A model generated the notes under the pieces. The model was not told the origin of the DNA, made no database searches, and worked only from the letters and a program-made list of their open reading frames with translations. From Mycobacterium sp. GA-1841 (GTDB lineage Bacteria; Actinomycetota; Actinomycetes; Mycobacteriales; Mycobacteriaceae), in the NCBI RefSeq assembly GCF_001954135.1, contig NZ_MBEQ01000110.1:1-64000 (forward strand): a DNA stretch of 64,000 nucleotides. The letters are read 5' to 3'. Positions 32,081-40,160 of this stretch are shown in pieces; the stretch's first letter is position 1, and every line of letters begins with the position of its first letter. Made by a program: the position numbers and the translations under genes.

Positions 32081-32713
32081 TCAGTCCCGCAGGGCGTTTC
32101 GGCCGATGGGTGCGAAGCTCAGCAACATACGATCGAGGATGGCGGCCGCCCGCTTCCGGGCCTGGGTGGTGTTCTTTGCGTGCGCGACCAGGAGGGCGGC
32201 CTCCTCCAGGGCAGCGACGAGCATATGGGTCAGTTCGGTGACGGGCTGGTCATCGATCACGCCCGCGGCGATGGCGTCCCGTACGGTGGCGTCGATGAGC
32301 GCGATGCTGTTGTCTTCCTGGACCGCACGCAGCGTTCGCCAGCCCAGCACGACCGGTCCGTCGATCAACATGACCCGTTGCACCTCGGGCTCCACCGCGG
32401 CCTGAAGAAACCCGTGCAGGCCGGTGCTGAGCCGTTCCCAGGCGTCGGTGCCCGGTGGTGGGGACGCCAGTGAGCGCAGCGTCAGATCCCGTTCGACCTC
32501 TTCGAAGACGGCGCGGAACAGCTCGGCTTTGTCCTTGAAGTGGTGATAGAACGCGCCGCGGGTCCCGACTCCGGAAGCGGTGACGAGATCGCCGATGCTC
32601 GTGTTGAAGTAGCCCTTTCGCACGAACAGCTCGCGACCTGCGTCGATCAGGTCGCGACGGGTCGCCTCGCCCCGGGCTCGGCGCTCATCGTCGGTCCCTC
32701 CCCGCTTCGCCAT
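32081..32713 (-). CDS. TetR/AcrR family transcriptional regulator
   Basis: 210-residue TetR repressor. The N-terminal helix-turn-helix is visible: ATRRDLIDAGRELFVRKGYFNTSIGDLVTASGVGTRGAFYHHFKDKAELF (given in short: TSIGDLVTASGVGTRGAFYH). The C-terminal region FLQAAVEPEVQRVMLIDGPVVLGWRTLRA is ligand-binding type. ATG 32713 lies 16 bases from a 19-bp palindrome shared with another promoter at 35016, its probable operator. It is divergent from the binding-protein-like gene. The longer frame to 32815 would run through the operator and is rejected. Confidence 0.9.
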   Translation of the reverse strand: MAKRGGTDDERRARGEATRRDLIDAGRELFVRKGYFNTSIGDLVTASGVGTRGAFYHHFKDKAELFRAVFEEVERDLTLRSLASPPPGTDAWERLSTGLHGFLQAAVEPEVQRVMLIDGPVVLGWRTLRAVQEDNSIALIDATVRDAIAAGVIDDQPVTELTHMLVAALEEAALLVAHAKNTTQARKRAAAILDRMLLSFAPIGRNALRD

Positions 32714-32728
32714 GCGGGTGATCCTATC

Positions 32729-32747
32729 AACATTCATGATGTATGTT
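32729..32747. promoter_or_regulatory. TetR operator, copy 1
   Basis: AACATTCATGATGTATGTT is an imperfect 19-bp palindrome (AACAT-N-CAT-N-ATG-N-ATGTT). Its reverse complement shares the first 13 bases with 35016-35034. It sits between the divergent TetR gene and the gene at 32754, 7 bases from the latter's start. Confidence 0.75.
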
Positions 32748-32753
32748 GCGGGT

Positions 32754-33899
32754 ATGGCGGACGATGAGGTGCGCGCGTACGGCATGGTCGCCCCACTGAA
32801 AGTGGGTCTGCTCAACGACTATCCCACCGGGGGCGACACCGACAACGACACCCTCGCAGCGCTGATGCTGGTGATGGAGGAGGCGCTGGTCTCGGGTCTG
32901 ATCGATCGCCCAGTGGAGATCGTGCAGCGCAACGTCGTCGGACTGCCCAATGGCACCTACCACGCGGTGGAGCAGGCGTTCGACGAGTTGGTCGACGAGG
33001 GGTGTCTGGCCATCTTCGGGCCGTGGGTGTCCGACAACGTCGTTCCGCTCCGGCCCCACGTAGACGTCACCGCGCGCACCCCGATCATCACGCTGTCCGG
33101 TTCGGAGGGAGCGCTCGGTGAGTGGTGCTTCGCGCTCAACAACGGTTCGATGGCTGAGGAGCCCATCATGCTGGCCGCCGTCATGATTGGTGACGGTCGC
33201 TCGCGGATCGCGATCGCCTACGAGTCATCACTCATCGGTAAGGAGTATCTCTCCGCGTCGCAGAAAGTGTATACCGCGGCCGGGCTGAAAATCGTTGCCA
33301 GCGTGGCGATCCCTCAGGTGGAGGCCGATAAGGCGGCTGCGGTCGAAGAGTTGCGGATGGCCGGCCCGGACGCGCTGGTGCACGTCGGGTTCGGGCACGG
33401 GTTGTGGGGTTTCAGCGATGCGCTGCTGGCTGCCGACTGGGATCCCCCCCGCTACACGACCACGGCCTTCGAGATGGCACACATCAACGCCGATTGGATG
33501 CGGCATCTGCGCGGGTGGATCGGGCTGGACAGCTACGACGAACGGAATCTGGTCGGCCAGGCATTCCTCGATCGTTTCCAGGCGAAGTTCGGCCGGCGGC
33601 CTAAACACTCGATGCCCGGGCTGGCCCATGACGCGGCCACCGTAATCGCGCGCGGGCTGTCAGTGGCACGGCCATTGACCGGCGAGGGCGTCAAACACGG
33701 CATCGAGCAGATCAAGCTCATCCCGTCGGCCAGCGGTGCGCCCGGCACGTTCCTGCGCTTCGGCCGCTTCATCCGTCAGGGTTGGCTGGGCTCGGACTAC
33801 CTGATCGCCCGGCGAGTGCTGTCCGATGGCAGCGCGCACGTCTTCCATTCCGTCCCCAGCGCGAAAATCGCCCAGGCGGTCGGATGCGGTTCAGGCTAG
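32754..33899 (+). CDS. periplasmic-binding-protein-like (type 1 fold) protein, no signal peptide
   Basis: 381-residue protein of the ABC transporter substrate-binding (leucine/amide-binding, type 1 periplasmic binding) fold: KVGLLNDYPTGGDTDND at the start, IFGPWVSDNVVPLRPHV, RTPIITLSGSEGALGEWCFAL, then VVAxx-like IGDGRSRIAIAYESSLIGKEYL and GLAHDAATVIARGLS. It has no signal peptide or lipobox from the ATG at 32754, so it should be cytosolic, unlike transporter partners; no permease or ATPase gene is nearby. An AmiC-like intracellular ligand sensor is one option. It is divergent from the TetR gene across the shared operator and converges with the next gene, overlapping it by 9 bases. Confidence 0.75.
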   Translation: MADDEVRAYGMVAPLKVGLLNDYPTGGDTDNDTLAALMLVMEEALVSGLIDRPVEIVQRNVVGLPNGTYHAVEQAFDELVDEGCLAIFGPWVSDNVVPLRPHVDVTARTPIITLSGSEGALGEWCFALNNGSMAEEPIMLAAVMIGDGRSRIAIAYESSLIGKEYLSASQKVYTAAGLKIVASVAIPQVEADKAAAVEELRMAGPDALVHVGFGHGLWGFSDALLAADWDPPRYTTTAFEMAHINADWMRHLRGWIGLDSYDERNLVGQAFLDRFQAKFGRRPKHSMPGLAHDAATVIARGLSVARPLTGEGVKHGIEQIKLIPSASGAPGTFLRFGRFIRQGWLGSDYLIARRVLSDGSAHVFHSVPSAKIAQAVGCGSG

Positions 33900-34964
33900 C
33901 CGGATGGCGCCGAACACCGGTGCGGTGACGATGCCCGGCGGTTGCGCCAGGACATAGGGGATTGCCCGGACGGCGCTCATGGCGATCATCAGGTGTCCGG
34001 GGAGGGTGGATGGCGCAGTGTGACCCCCGATGTTGCCCCCGACGTCGAGCTGCAATTCGAAACTCGGATTCCCGCTGATCACTGCGCGGATCAGTGGTGC
34101 CTTCTGGCCCGGTAGCAGTGGACTCAGGCCCCATTGCGGCAGATCTCGGGTCAGGATCCATTCTTCGTGAATCGCCAGCAACGCCCGTCCGGACCAGTGG
34201 CCAACCCACGAGAACCGTTGGCCGACCACGGTTCCCGCCTCGATAGTGCCTGCGGCCACCTCGATGTCGTGCGGGAGGGTGGCGGCGTCCACTGCAATAT
34301 CGATATGCGACAGTCTGACGCCCATCACGTCGGCAGTGGCGTTGAGAGCCTGCCGGTATGCCATGTCGAGCTTGCCGATGATGGGGGAGTCGACGGTGAC
34401 GTCCTCGGGCGGACGACCCATTCCCATCAGGTCTACGAGCATGGGGCGACTGTCGACGGCCGAGACGTCGGTGGCCTCGTAGAGGTCGATCCGTTCGATG
34501 GTCTTGCTGAGTCCGGTGACCGTGGCGACCAGACGTTCGAACATGAAACCGGGATTCTCGCCGGCGGCGTGAAAGCGCGATCCGCCCGCGCGGCAGGCTT
34601 CGGTAAATGCCGCCTCGGTATCTGCGCCGTAGGTCCGAAGGTGGTTGTAGGACGTCGTCGAGATGACGTTGATTCCGGCTGCGAGGAGTCGGCAGATGTC
34701 CTCGCCATTCGTCTCGACCGCGTGAGCCTTGCTGGCCGCATGCACCACGACGTCGGGAGCGAGAGCGACGATCGCGTCCTTGTCGTCGGTGGCCTTCACC
34801 CCGGTGGGTGCTTCGAGTTCGCATAGGAGACTCGCGTCCTGGCCCGCTTTTGCGGGGTCGTAGACGAGTACCCCGACCAACTGGAAAGCTGGATTCTCGA
34901 TGATCTCGCGCAGCGCCGCGCGTCCTACCGCGCCGGTTGCCCATTGCACTACTCGAGTTACCAA
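33891..34964 (-). CDS. NAD(P)H-dependent amine dehydrogenase family (DapB-like) protein
   Basis: 357-residue Rossmann protein of the dihydrodipicolinate-reductase-like/2,4-diaminopentanoate dehydrogenase family: MVTRVVQWATGAVGRAALREI at the start (cofactor loop ATGAVGR), then VVVHAASKAHAVETNGEDICRLL and TTSYNHLRTYGAD. Substrate not known; such genes often sit in mycobacterial P450/steroid-like clusters. The TTG at 34964 with GGGAG upstream begins at the family start; a longer ATG frame would cross the operator. It is divergent from the P450 at 35089. A truncated paralogue follows that P450. Confidence 0.75.
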   Translation of the reverse strand: MVTRVVQWATGAVGRAALREIIENPAFQLVGVLVYDPAKAGQDASLLCELEAPTGVKATDDKDAIVALAPDVVVHAASKAHAVETNGEDICRLLAAGINVISTTSYNHLRTYGADTEAAFTEACRAGGSRFHAAGENPGFMFERLVATVTGLSKTIERIDLYEATDVSAVDSRPMLVDLMGMGRPPEDVTVDSPIIGKLDMAYRQALNATADVMGVRLSHIDIAVDAATLPHDIEVAAGTIEAGTVVGQRFSWVGHWSGRALLAIHEEWILTRDLPQWGLSPLLPGQKAPLIRAVISGNPSFELQLDVGGNIGGHTAPSTLPGHLMIAMSAVRAIPYVLAQPPGIVTAPVFGAIRLA

Positions 34965-35015
34965 TCGAATACTCCCAGTTGTGCTTTCGAGGCTGTCCGA
35001 ACCCTGGTGGCGATC

Positions 35016-35034
35016 AACATACATCATGTAGGTT
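35016..35034. promoter_or_regulatory. TetR operator, copy 2
   Basis: AACATACATCATGTAGGTT shares its first 13 bases with the reverse complement of 32729-32747. It lies 52 bases upstream of the DapB-like gene and 55 bases upstream of the P450 gene, between divergent starts. A 6-bp hairpin CTGTCG-CA-CGACAG follows at 35061-35074 before the P450 ribosome binding site. Confidence 0.75.
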
Positions 35035-35088
35035 AGCAACCGACAGCGCGAATGTTGATTCTGTCGCACGACAGTAAGGAGGCCACGA

Positions 35089-36327
35089 ATGGGGGAACCA
35101 GCCACCGTGGCGGAGCTCGAGCGGAGCATTCGCGAGGCGCAGGAGAGATTCAACGCGGGAATGGGTGCCGACGGCGACGCCACGCCCTACCCCCTGCTCA
35201 AGCGGCTCCGCACAGAGTCGCCCGTCCACGCCGGGTGGCCGGAAATGGGCATCGTCGGCAATCCGGACGGCGGACCGTACACCTTCACGGCGTACACCTT
35301 CGACGCGGTCAAGGCGGTATTCACCGACAACATGACGTTCAGCACACGCTGCTACGAGGACGTGGTTCGGCCGCTGCAAGGACCGACGATCCTGGAGATG
35401 CAGGAACCCGAGCATGCGGTGTACCGCAAGTTGCACGAATTCGCCTTTGCCCGATCGTCGATGAAACGCTGGGACGCCGAGCTCGTCGGTCCGCTGGTGG
35501 ACAGCACCCTTGCGAAGTTCAAGGCCGCCAAGCGTGCCGACCTGGTGGACACGGTGTTCATGCCGATCCCGGTGCGGGTGATCGCCGCACTGCTCGGTCT
35601 CCCGAATTCCGATGTGCTGCAATTCCATCGGCTGGCCATCGACATCCTGGGGTTCCGCGCCGACTTGGACACAGCCATGAAGGCTTCGGCCGAGATGAAG
35701 GAGTACTTCGTCGGCATTCTGGCCGAGAAGCGCCGAGAACCCACCGACGACATGGTGTCGGTCTTGGCCGGCGCCGAGGTCAACGGTGTGAAGATGTCCG
35801 ATGAGCAGATCTACGGCTTCATGCGCAACCTGCTGCCTGCCGGCGCCGAGACCACCTCACGGTCTACTGCCAGCTTGGCACTCGCGCTTCTCACCCACCC
35901 TGACCAGCTCGACGCGGTGCGTGCCGACCGCAGCCTGCTTCCGCAGGCCATCGAGGAGGGTATCCGCTGGGAGACGCCGCTGCTGAACTTCATGCGCGAG
36001 GTCACATGCGATACCGAACTGGCTGGGGTCCACATTCCGGAGGGCGCCACCATGATGTTGAACCTGGGCAGCGCCAACCACGACGAAACCCGATGGGACA
36101 ATCCGGAGCGGTTCGACATCTTCCGGGAGCGCAAGCCGCACATCGGATTCGCCCACGGTGCCCATGTGTGCCTCGGGATGCACCTGGCCCGGCTGGAGAC
36201 CACGAAGATCTTCAACGCGTTGCTCGACGAATTACCGGGGCTGCGACTGGATCCGGATGCGCCGCCGCCGTACATCACCGGGACGATGTTCCGGTCGCCG
36301 CCGCGCCTCGATGTGATCTGGGACTGA
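35089..36327 (+). CDS. cytochrome P450
   Basis: Soluble bacterial P450, 412 residues. Heme Cys motif FAHGAHVCLGMHLARLE, oxygen-activation helix LLPAGAETTSRS (acid-Thr pair AGAETT), and ExxR region EEGIRWETPLL. It hydroxylates an unknown hydrophobic substrate; no ferredoxin or reductase gene is next to it. The AAGGAGG 8 bases before ATG 35089 is near-optimal. It heads a plus-strand operon with a broken DapB-like fragment, an unknown gene at 36526 and an SDR at 37583, all under the operator at 35016. Confidence 0.92.
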   Translation: MGEPATVAELERSIREAQERFNAGMGADGDATPYPLLKRLRTESPVHAGWPEMGIVGNPDGGPYTFTAYTFDAVKAVFTDNMTFSTRCYEDVVRPLQGPTILEMQEPEHAVYRKLHEFAFARSSMKRWDAELVGPLVDSTLAKFKAAKRADLVDTVFMPIPVRVIAALLGLPNSDVLQFHRLAIDILGFRADLDTAMKASAEMKEYFVGILAEKRREPTDDMVSVLAGAEVNGVKMSDEQIYGFMRNLLPAGAETTSRSTASLALALLTHPDQLDAVRADRSLLPQAIEEGIRWETPLLNFMREVTCDTELAGVHIPEGATMMLNLGSANHDETRWDNPERFDIFRERKPHIGFAHGAHVCLGMHLARLETTKIFNALLDELPGLRLDPDAPPPYITGTMFRSPPRLDVIWD

Positions 36328-36337
36328 GGGATCCGAC

Positions 36338-36517
36338 ATGACACGGGTAATTCAATGGGCCACCGGCGTGACCGGAACGATGGCCCTTCGGCATGTCATC
36401 AACCGACCGGACATGGAACTGGTCGGCGTGCGGGTATACGACCCAGCCAAGGCTGGGGTTGACGTCGACGAGCCTTTCGCTCCGCATTGGACGATGCGCT
36501 CGGTCCCGGCGGCCTGA
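36338..36517 (+). pseudogene. truncated DapB-like amine dehydrogenase fragment
   Basis: A 59-residue frame beginning MTRVIQWATGVTGTMALRHV and continuing LVGVRVYDPAKAGVDVDE before a stop. It matches the first 45 residues of the intact gene at 33891-34964 (MVTRVVQWATGAVGRAALREI...LVGVLVYDPAKAGQDA), but the remaining 300 residues are gone. It lies 10 bases after the P450 stop and 8 bases before the next gene, so the loss was probably an internal deletion that left the operon intact. Confidence 0.7.
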
Positions 36518-36525
36518 GGAGTCGC

Positions 36526-37530
36526 ATGTCAGCAAATCCGCCCTTCGCTCCGGAGTGCCAGGTGTCATGTCGACGTTCTGAGCTCGACCTATACCGCCGC
36601 GGCTGGGTCCCGGACGCTGACGCGGGCCTCGCCGGAATGTGGGTCGGCGCGGTGCTGACCGACGCGAACAACCAGGACTACTGGGGACTGCGCGGAGCCG
36701 ACGATTTTGTCCCTGGTATGACGCATGTGGTGTCACCGATCACCGGCTTCCGCGTGCTCACACCCGAAACCGCCGACCCACCACATCTTTTCGATGAGTA
36801 CTCCGGTATCGACTGGTACGAGCCGTTGTCCTGCGACCAGACCTCCGACAGGGTGCTGCTCAGGTATCCCAGTGGCTGCATCGAGCGTGAGGACGGCAGC
36901 TTTCGCTGGTACGACGCAACCGATCGATGGATCATCGAGGGCCGAACCGTCAGCGACGTTTTCACGGTGCACGTACCCGCCCAGGAAGGGGTTTCCGACG
37001 CGGTGTTCTACCGCCATGAGCTGGTCCAGGTTACCGGATCCGTTGGTGGCGTCGCTGTGTCCGGATTCGCTCATCAGGACTATGCCTACGGTCCGCCCGG
37101 CATGGTCTACGCCGAACTGCCCATCGCCAGGCAACTGCAGGGGATGTGGGTGTCCTGGATGCACGAGTACGCCGACGGCGAACTCGGTGGTGGGTGCTTC
37201 TGGCAAGGCCGCGACGGCGTCACGTTCGGCCCGGGCTACGAACTCCGCCAAGGCGTCACGACCGGATACGACGACATCGTCGCGACACCCGTGTTCGGCG
37301 ATGCAGGCCGCCTCAGCACGATGTCGGTGTCGATCGGCCCCGCGGAATACTCATTCGCCTTCGACAGGATGGGCAGCCCGCTGCACCACTTCGGCAAGTT
37401 GGAAGGCGGATCCGACCACAAGGCGGTGGCGCGCAGTTGGTGTTGGGTCGAGTATGCCGGCGGCATGCTCACGCCCGAGATCCTCGACTTCGCGATGGAG
37501 CCGTTCAAGCTGGCCCGCGGGCAGGAGTGA
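36526..37530 (+). CDS. unrecognised 334-residue protein in P450/SDR operon
   Basis: Unrecognised protein of 334 residues with no signal or membrane segment. It is rich in aromatic and glycine residues and in short alternating strands (for example WIIEGRTVSDVFTVHVPAQ, YAYGPPGMVYAELPIARQL, GGGCFWQGRDGVTFGPGYEL), suggesting a two-part beta-barrel fold such as lipocalin/hydroxyneurosporene-synthase-like proteins; this is a guess from composition. GAGGAG precedes ATG 36526. It sits between a P450 and an SDR in one operon, so a role in converting or binding the same hydrophobic substrate is likely. Confidence 0.7.
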   Translation: MSANPPFAPECQVSCRRSELDLYRRGWVPDADAGLAGMWVGAVLTDANNQDYWGLRGADDFVPGMTHVVSPITGFRVLTPETADPPHLFDEYSGIDWYEPLSCDQTSDRVLLRYPSGCIEREDGSFRWYDATDRWIIEGRTVSDVFTVHVPAQEGVSDAVFYRHELVQVTGSVGGVAVSGFAHQDYAYGPPGMVYAELPIARQLQGMWVSWMHEYADGELGGGCFWQGRDGVTFGPGYELRQGVTTGYDDIVATPVFGDAGRLSTMSVSIGPAEYSFAFDRMGSPLHHFGKLEGGSDHKAVARSWCWVEYAGGMLTPEILDFAMEPFKLARGQE

Positions 37531-37582
37531 AGATCTCCGCCCATCAACCAATCAATGTTCCGTTTCGGGAAGGAAGGTCGTC

Positions 37583-38425
37583 GTGAAAGACGTACTCGGG
37601 TATGAAGGAAAGTCCGTCGTAGTCACTGGCGCCGCGTCGGGCATGGGGCAGGCGACCGCACAGATCCTGACAGATCTCGGCGCGGCGGTGACAGCACTCG
37701 ATATCAAGCCGACCAGCGTGCACGTCGCCCGCACCTTGCAGATCGATCTCCGAGACCGGAGCAACATCGAGGAGATCGCGGCGACCATCGACGGACCCGT
37801 CGATGGTTTGTTCAGCTGCGCGGGCCTACCGGGTCCGCCGTTCAGCGAGTGGGACACCATTCTGGTGAACTTCGTAGGCGCCCGTCATCTCGCCGAGCAG
37901 CTGGTGCCCAAGATGGTCCCGGGGTCGGCCATCAGTGTCATCTCGTCGTCGGCTGCGATCGGTTGGCAGGACCACATCAAGGTGATCACCACGCTTCTGG
38001 AGACCGATGGATTCGATGCAGCCGTCGAATGGCTGAAGACAAATGAGAAGAAGTGGTCGTGGAGTGGTTATGCCTACTCCAAGTACATCATCGATGCATG
38101 GGTCGGATGGTGGTATCCCGAGCTGGGGCGCAGGGGGATTCGTATCAATTGCATCAATCCCGGCCCGACCGAGACGGCGATGATGCCGGCATTCCAGGAC
38201 CTGATGGGCAAGGAGACGGTCGACGACGCGATCGGGCCTGTCGGACGCTACTCGAGGGCAGAGGAGCAGGCCTGGCCGCTCGTGTGCCTGGGTAGTCCAC
38301 GATTGAGCTATGTCGGTGGAACGGTGTTGTGGACCGACGGTGGCTGGAACGGCGCGATGACCATGGGACGCCACAACGCTCAGTGGGCGGACACCGCTGC
38401 CGACCAGATGGCCAGGGAGCGCTGA
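37583..38425 (+). CDS. SDR family oxidoreductase, 3-alpha-hydroxysteroid/coniferyl-alcohol dehydrogenase-like
   Basis: Short-chain dehydrogenase of 280 residues. Cofactor loop TGAASGMGQATA with acidic ALDIKP (NAD preference), FSCAGLPGPPF, Ser in VISSSAAIGW and catalytic YAYSKYIID, then NCINPGPTETAMMP. The long insertion TLLETDGFDAAVEWLKTNEKKWSW before the Tyr matches the 3-alpha-hydroxysteroid/coniferyl-alcohol dehydrogenase subgroup. It probably oxidises a ring or side-chain alcohol. GGAAGG precedes GTG 37583. Last gene of the operon from 35089; it converges on the SDR at 38434. Confidence 0.85.
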   Translation: MKDVLGYEGKSVVVTGAASGMGQATAQILTDLGAAVTALDIKPTSVHVARTLQIDLRDRSNIEEIAATIDGPVDGLFSCAGLPGPPFSEWDTILVNFVGARHLAEQLVPKMVPGSAISVISSSAAIGWQDHIKVITTLLETDGFDAAVEWLKTNEKKWSWSGYAYSKYIIDAWVGWWYPELGRRGIRINCINPGPTETAMMPAFQDLMGKETVDDAIGPVGRYSRAEEQAWPLVCLGSPRLSYVGGTVLWTDGGWNGAMTMGRHNAQWADTAADQMARER

Positions 38426-38433
38426 CCGACCCG

Positions 38434-39237
38434 TCAGATGAAGTCCGAACCGCCATCTACGTTGACGGTGGCACCGGTCACGTAGCCATTTCGCCGGGAC
38501 GCGAGATAGGCGGTGGCCGAGGCGATTTCTTCGGGCGTCCCGGCGCGGCCCACATCGCACGGATGACCGTACGTCCGCTCGACCCAGCGCATCACGTCAT
38601 GGGGGTCGGAGGAATCGAAGCCTTCGGCGGCCAGAACGTCGCGCAGGATCTCGGTGAAGCTCGCGGTGACGATCGTGCCGGGACAGACACAATTGACCAG
38701 GATCCCCTCGGGGCCCAGGCTTTTCGAGAGGTTCTTGGTGAAGCTCGACAGCGCAGCCTTGCTTGCCGTGTAGGCGACTAGCCGCGGGCTCTGCCGCTGG
38801 ATGGAGTGGGCCGACAATGTGACGATGCGTGCCCACTGGGCGGCGCGCAGCAGGGGCAGCGCAGCACGGACCGACCGGACTGCCGACATTGTGCCCAGGT
38901 CGAACGCTGCGTGCCAGTCGTCGTCGTCGAGGTCTTCGAATGCGCCCGCGTCGGGTCCGACGGTGTGCACTAAAACATTCAGTGCTCCCCATGCTTCGTC
39001 GACCGAGCGATAGCCTGCCACGATGGATGCGGGATCGGCCATGTCCACGCTGATCGGCAGCACCTCAGGTGCGCCGGCGGCCCGGATACGTTCGGCGGCC
39101 GCGTCCAGACCACTCCGGCCGCGGGCCATGATGGCCACCGCGGCGCCCTCGGAGCCGAGGCACTCGGCGATCGCCAGGCCCATCCCGTTGCTGCCTCCAG
39201 TGACGACCGCCGTGGCGCCCGTGAAACCCAGGTCCAT
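38434..39237 (-). CDS. SDR family oxidoreductase (FabG-like)
   Basis: Classical 267-residue SDR with complete motifs: TGGSNGMGLAIAE, basic ARGRSG after strand 2, catalytic Ser in LSAHSIQR and YTASKAALSSFTK, VNCVCPGTI, and a typical C-terminal end GATVNVDGGSDFI. These suggest a 3-oxoacyl-CoA or steroid hydroxyl oxidoreductase. It has AGGGGA before ATG 39237. The next upstream SDR (39250-40008) is 12 bases away in the same direction, so both are transcribed from the divergent operator at 40092. Confidence 0.88.
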   Translation of the reverse strand: MDLGFTGATAVVTGGSNGMGLAIAECLGSEGAAVAIMARGRSGLDAAAERIRAAGAPEVLPISVDMADPASIVAGYRSVDEAWGALNVLVHTVGPDAGAFEDLDDDDWHAAFDLGTMSAVRSVRAALPLLRAAQWARIVTLSAHSIQRQSPRLVAYTASKAALSSFTKNLSKSLGPEGILVNCVCPGTIVTASFTEILRDVLAAEGFDSSDPHDVMRWVERTYGHPCDVGRAGTPEEIASATAYLASRRNGYVTGATVNVDGGSDFI

Positions 39238-39249
39238 GACTTCCCCTGC

Positions 39250-40008
39250 CTATCGACTTCTCGGAACTCGCGGTGCGAGGTGGACGATTTCGCTGACCAC
39301 CGAAGGATTGGCCCGGCTGACGGCGACGAGCGACAACATCGCATTGGCGACGTCCTCCACAGCCGACATCCGAGCGGGTATCTGACCTTCCTGTGCCCAG
39401 GCGCGGTAGAGGTCGGCCAGCAGATCGCGGTCGGCCCCGCGCAGTATCTCGGTGCCCTCGGTGGGCCCCACGCTCACCCGGATGACCGGCAGTTCGGGAT
39501 GCTCGGCACGCCAGGAACGCAGGATCTCGTCGAGCGCCGCCTTGCTGGCGTGATACGCGGCCACCCCGGCGCGCGGACGTCCCACGTCGTGGCTCGATGC
39601 GATGAGCGTGACGGCATCGTCGGCGAGGTGAGGGAGTGCCGAACGCAACAGGTGAGATGCACCGACGGCGTTGACCGCGTAGGCATGCAGCCAGGTGGTG
39701 ACGTCGGTGTCCTCGATCAACGCGAACGGTACCACTGCGCTGGTGAACACAACCGCATCGAGGCGACCCAACCGGACCGCCACCTGGTCGACGACCTGCT
39801 TGATCGCCCCCGGGTCGGAAACGTCGAGTTCGTGTGCGGTACCGCCCAGTTCAGCGGCCAGTTCGTCGAGCAGATCGACGCGCCGCGCGGCCAGCGCGAC
39901 AGTGGCACCCCGGGCGTGAGCGGCGCGGGCGAGTGCGCGTCCGATCCCCGATGACGCTCCCACGACCAGCATCCGGGTACCCGAGAGGTCGGAATGTCGG
40001 TCACTCAT
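39250..40008 (-). CDS. SDR family oxidoreductase
   Basis: 252-residue short-chain dehydrogenase. VVGASSGIGRALARA with basic ARRVDL, Ser in IASSHDVGRP and YHASKAALDEI are visible. Closest within the window to the SDR at 31166 (RRVDLLDELAAELGG versus RRRDRLENAAKEAG; WRAEHPELPV versus WRIEHPNIGF). ATG 40008 is used; an extension would start inside the palindromic operator and encodes low-complexity residues. It is the first gene downstream of the operator at 40092-40119 on the minus strand. Confidence 0.85.
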   Translation of the reverse strand: MSDRHSDLSGTRMLVVGASSGIGRALARAAHARGATVALAARRVDLLDELAAELGGTAHELDVSDPGAIKQVVDQVAVRLGRLDAVVFTSAVVPFALIEDTDVTTWLHAYAVNAVGASHLLRSALPHLADDAVTLIASSHDVGRPRAGVAAYHASKAALDEILRSWRAEHPELPVIRVSVGPTEGTEILRGADRDLLADLYRAWAQEGQIPARMSAVEDVANAMLSLVAVSRANPSVVSEIVHLAPRVPRSR

Positions 40009-40091
40009 GTCGTTCTCGGCCTTTCGAGTCGGTGGTGGACCGGACGGTGCGGCACTGAGCGCGCTCGGAGCCTGCGAGACGGTTTCGAGGT

Positions 40092-40119
40092 ATTCTCGCA
40101 TATGAGAATTGCTATTCTC
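40092..40119. promoter_or_regulatory. operator: ATTCTC-N6-GAGAAT-N4-ATTCTC
   Basis: Three half-sites: ATTCTC (40092-40097), GAGAAT (40104-40109), ATTCTC (40114-40119). The last two form a perfect GAGAAT-tgct-ATTCTC palindrome. It lies between the divergent SDR (start 40008) and alpha/beta hydrolase (start 40161) genes. Confidence 0.8.
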
Positions 40120-40160
40120 GCCCATGTTGTCTGAAGCAGGTCCGTTGCCATGAAGAGGCG

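Noticed and set aside
32712-32753. Longer N-terminus for the binding-protein-like gene
   Set aside because: It would be encoded by the operator and the residues do not form a signal peptide.
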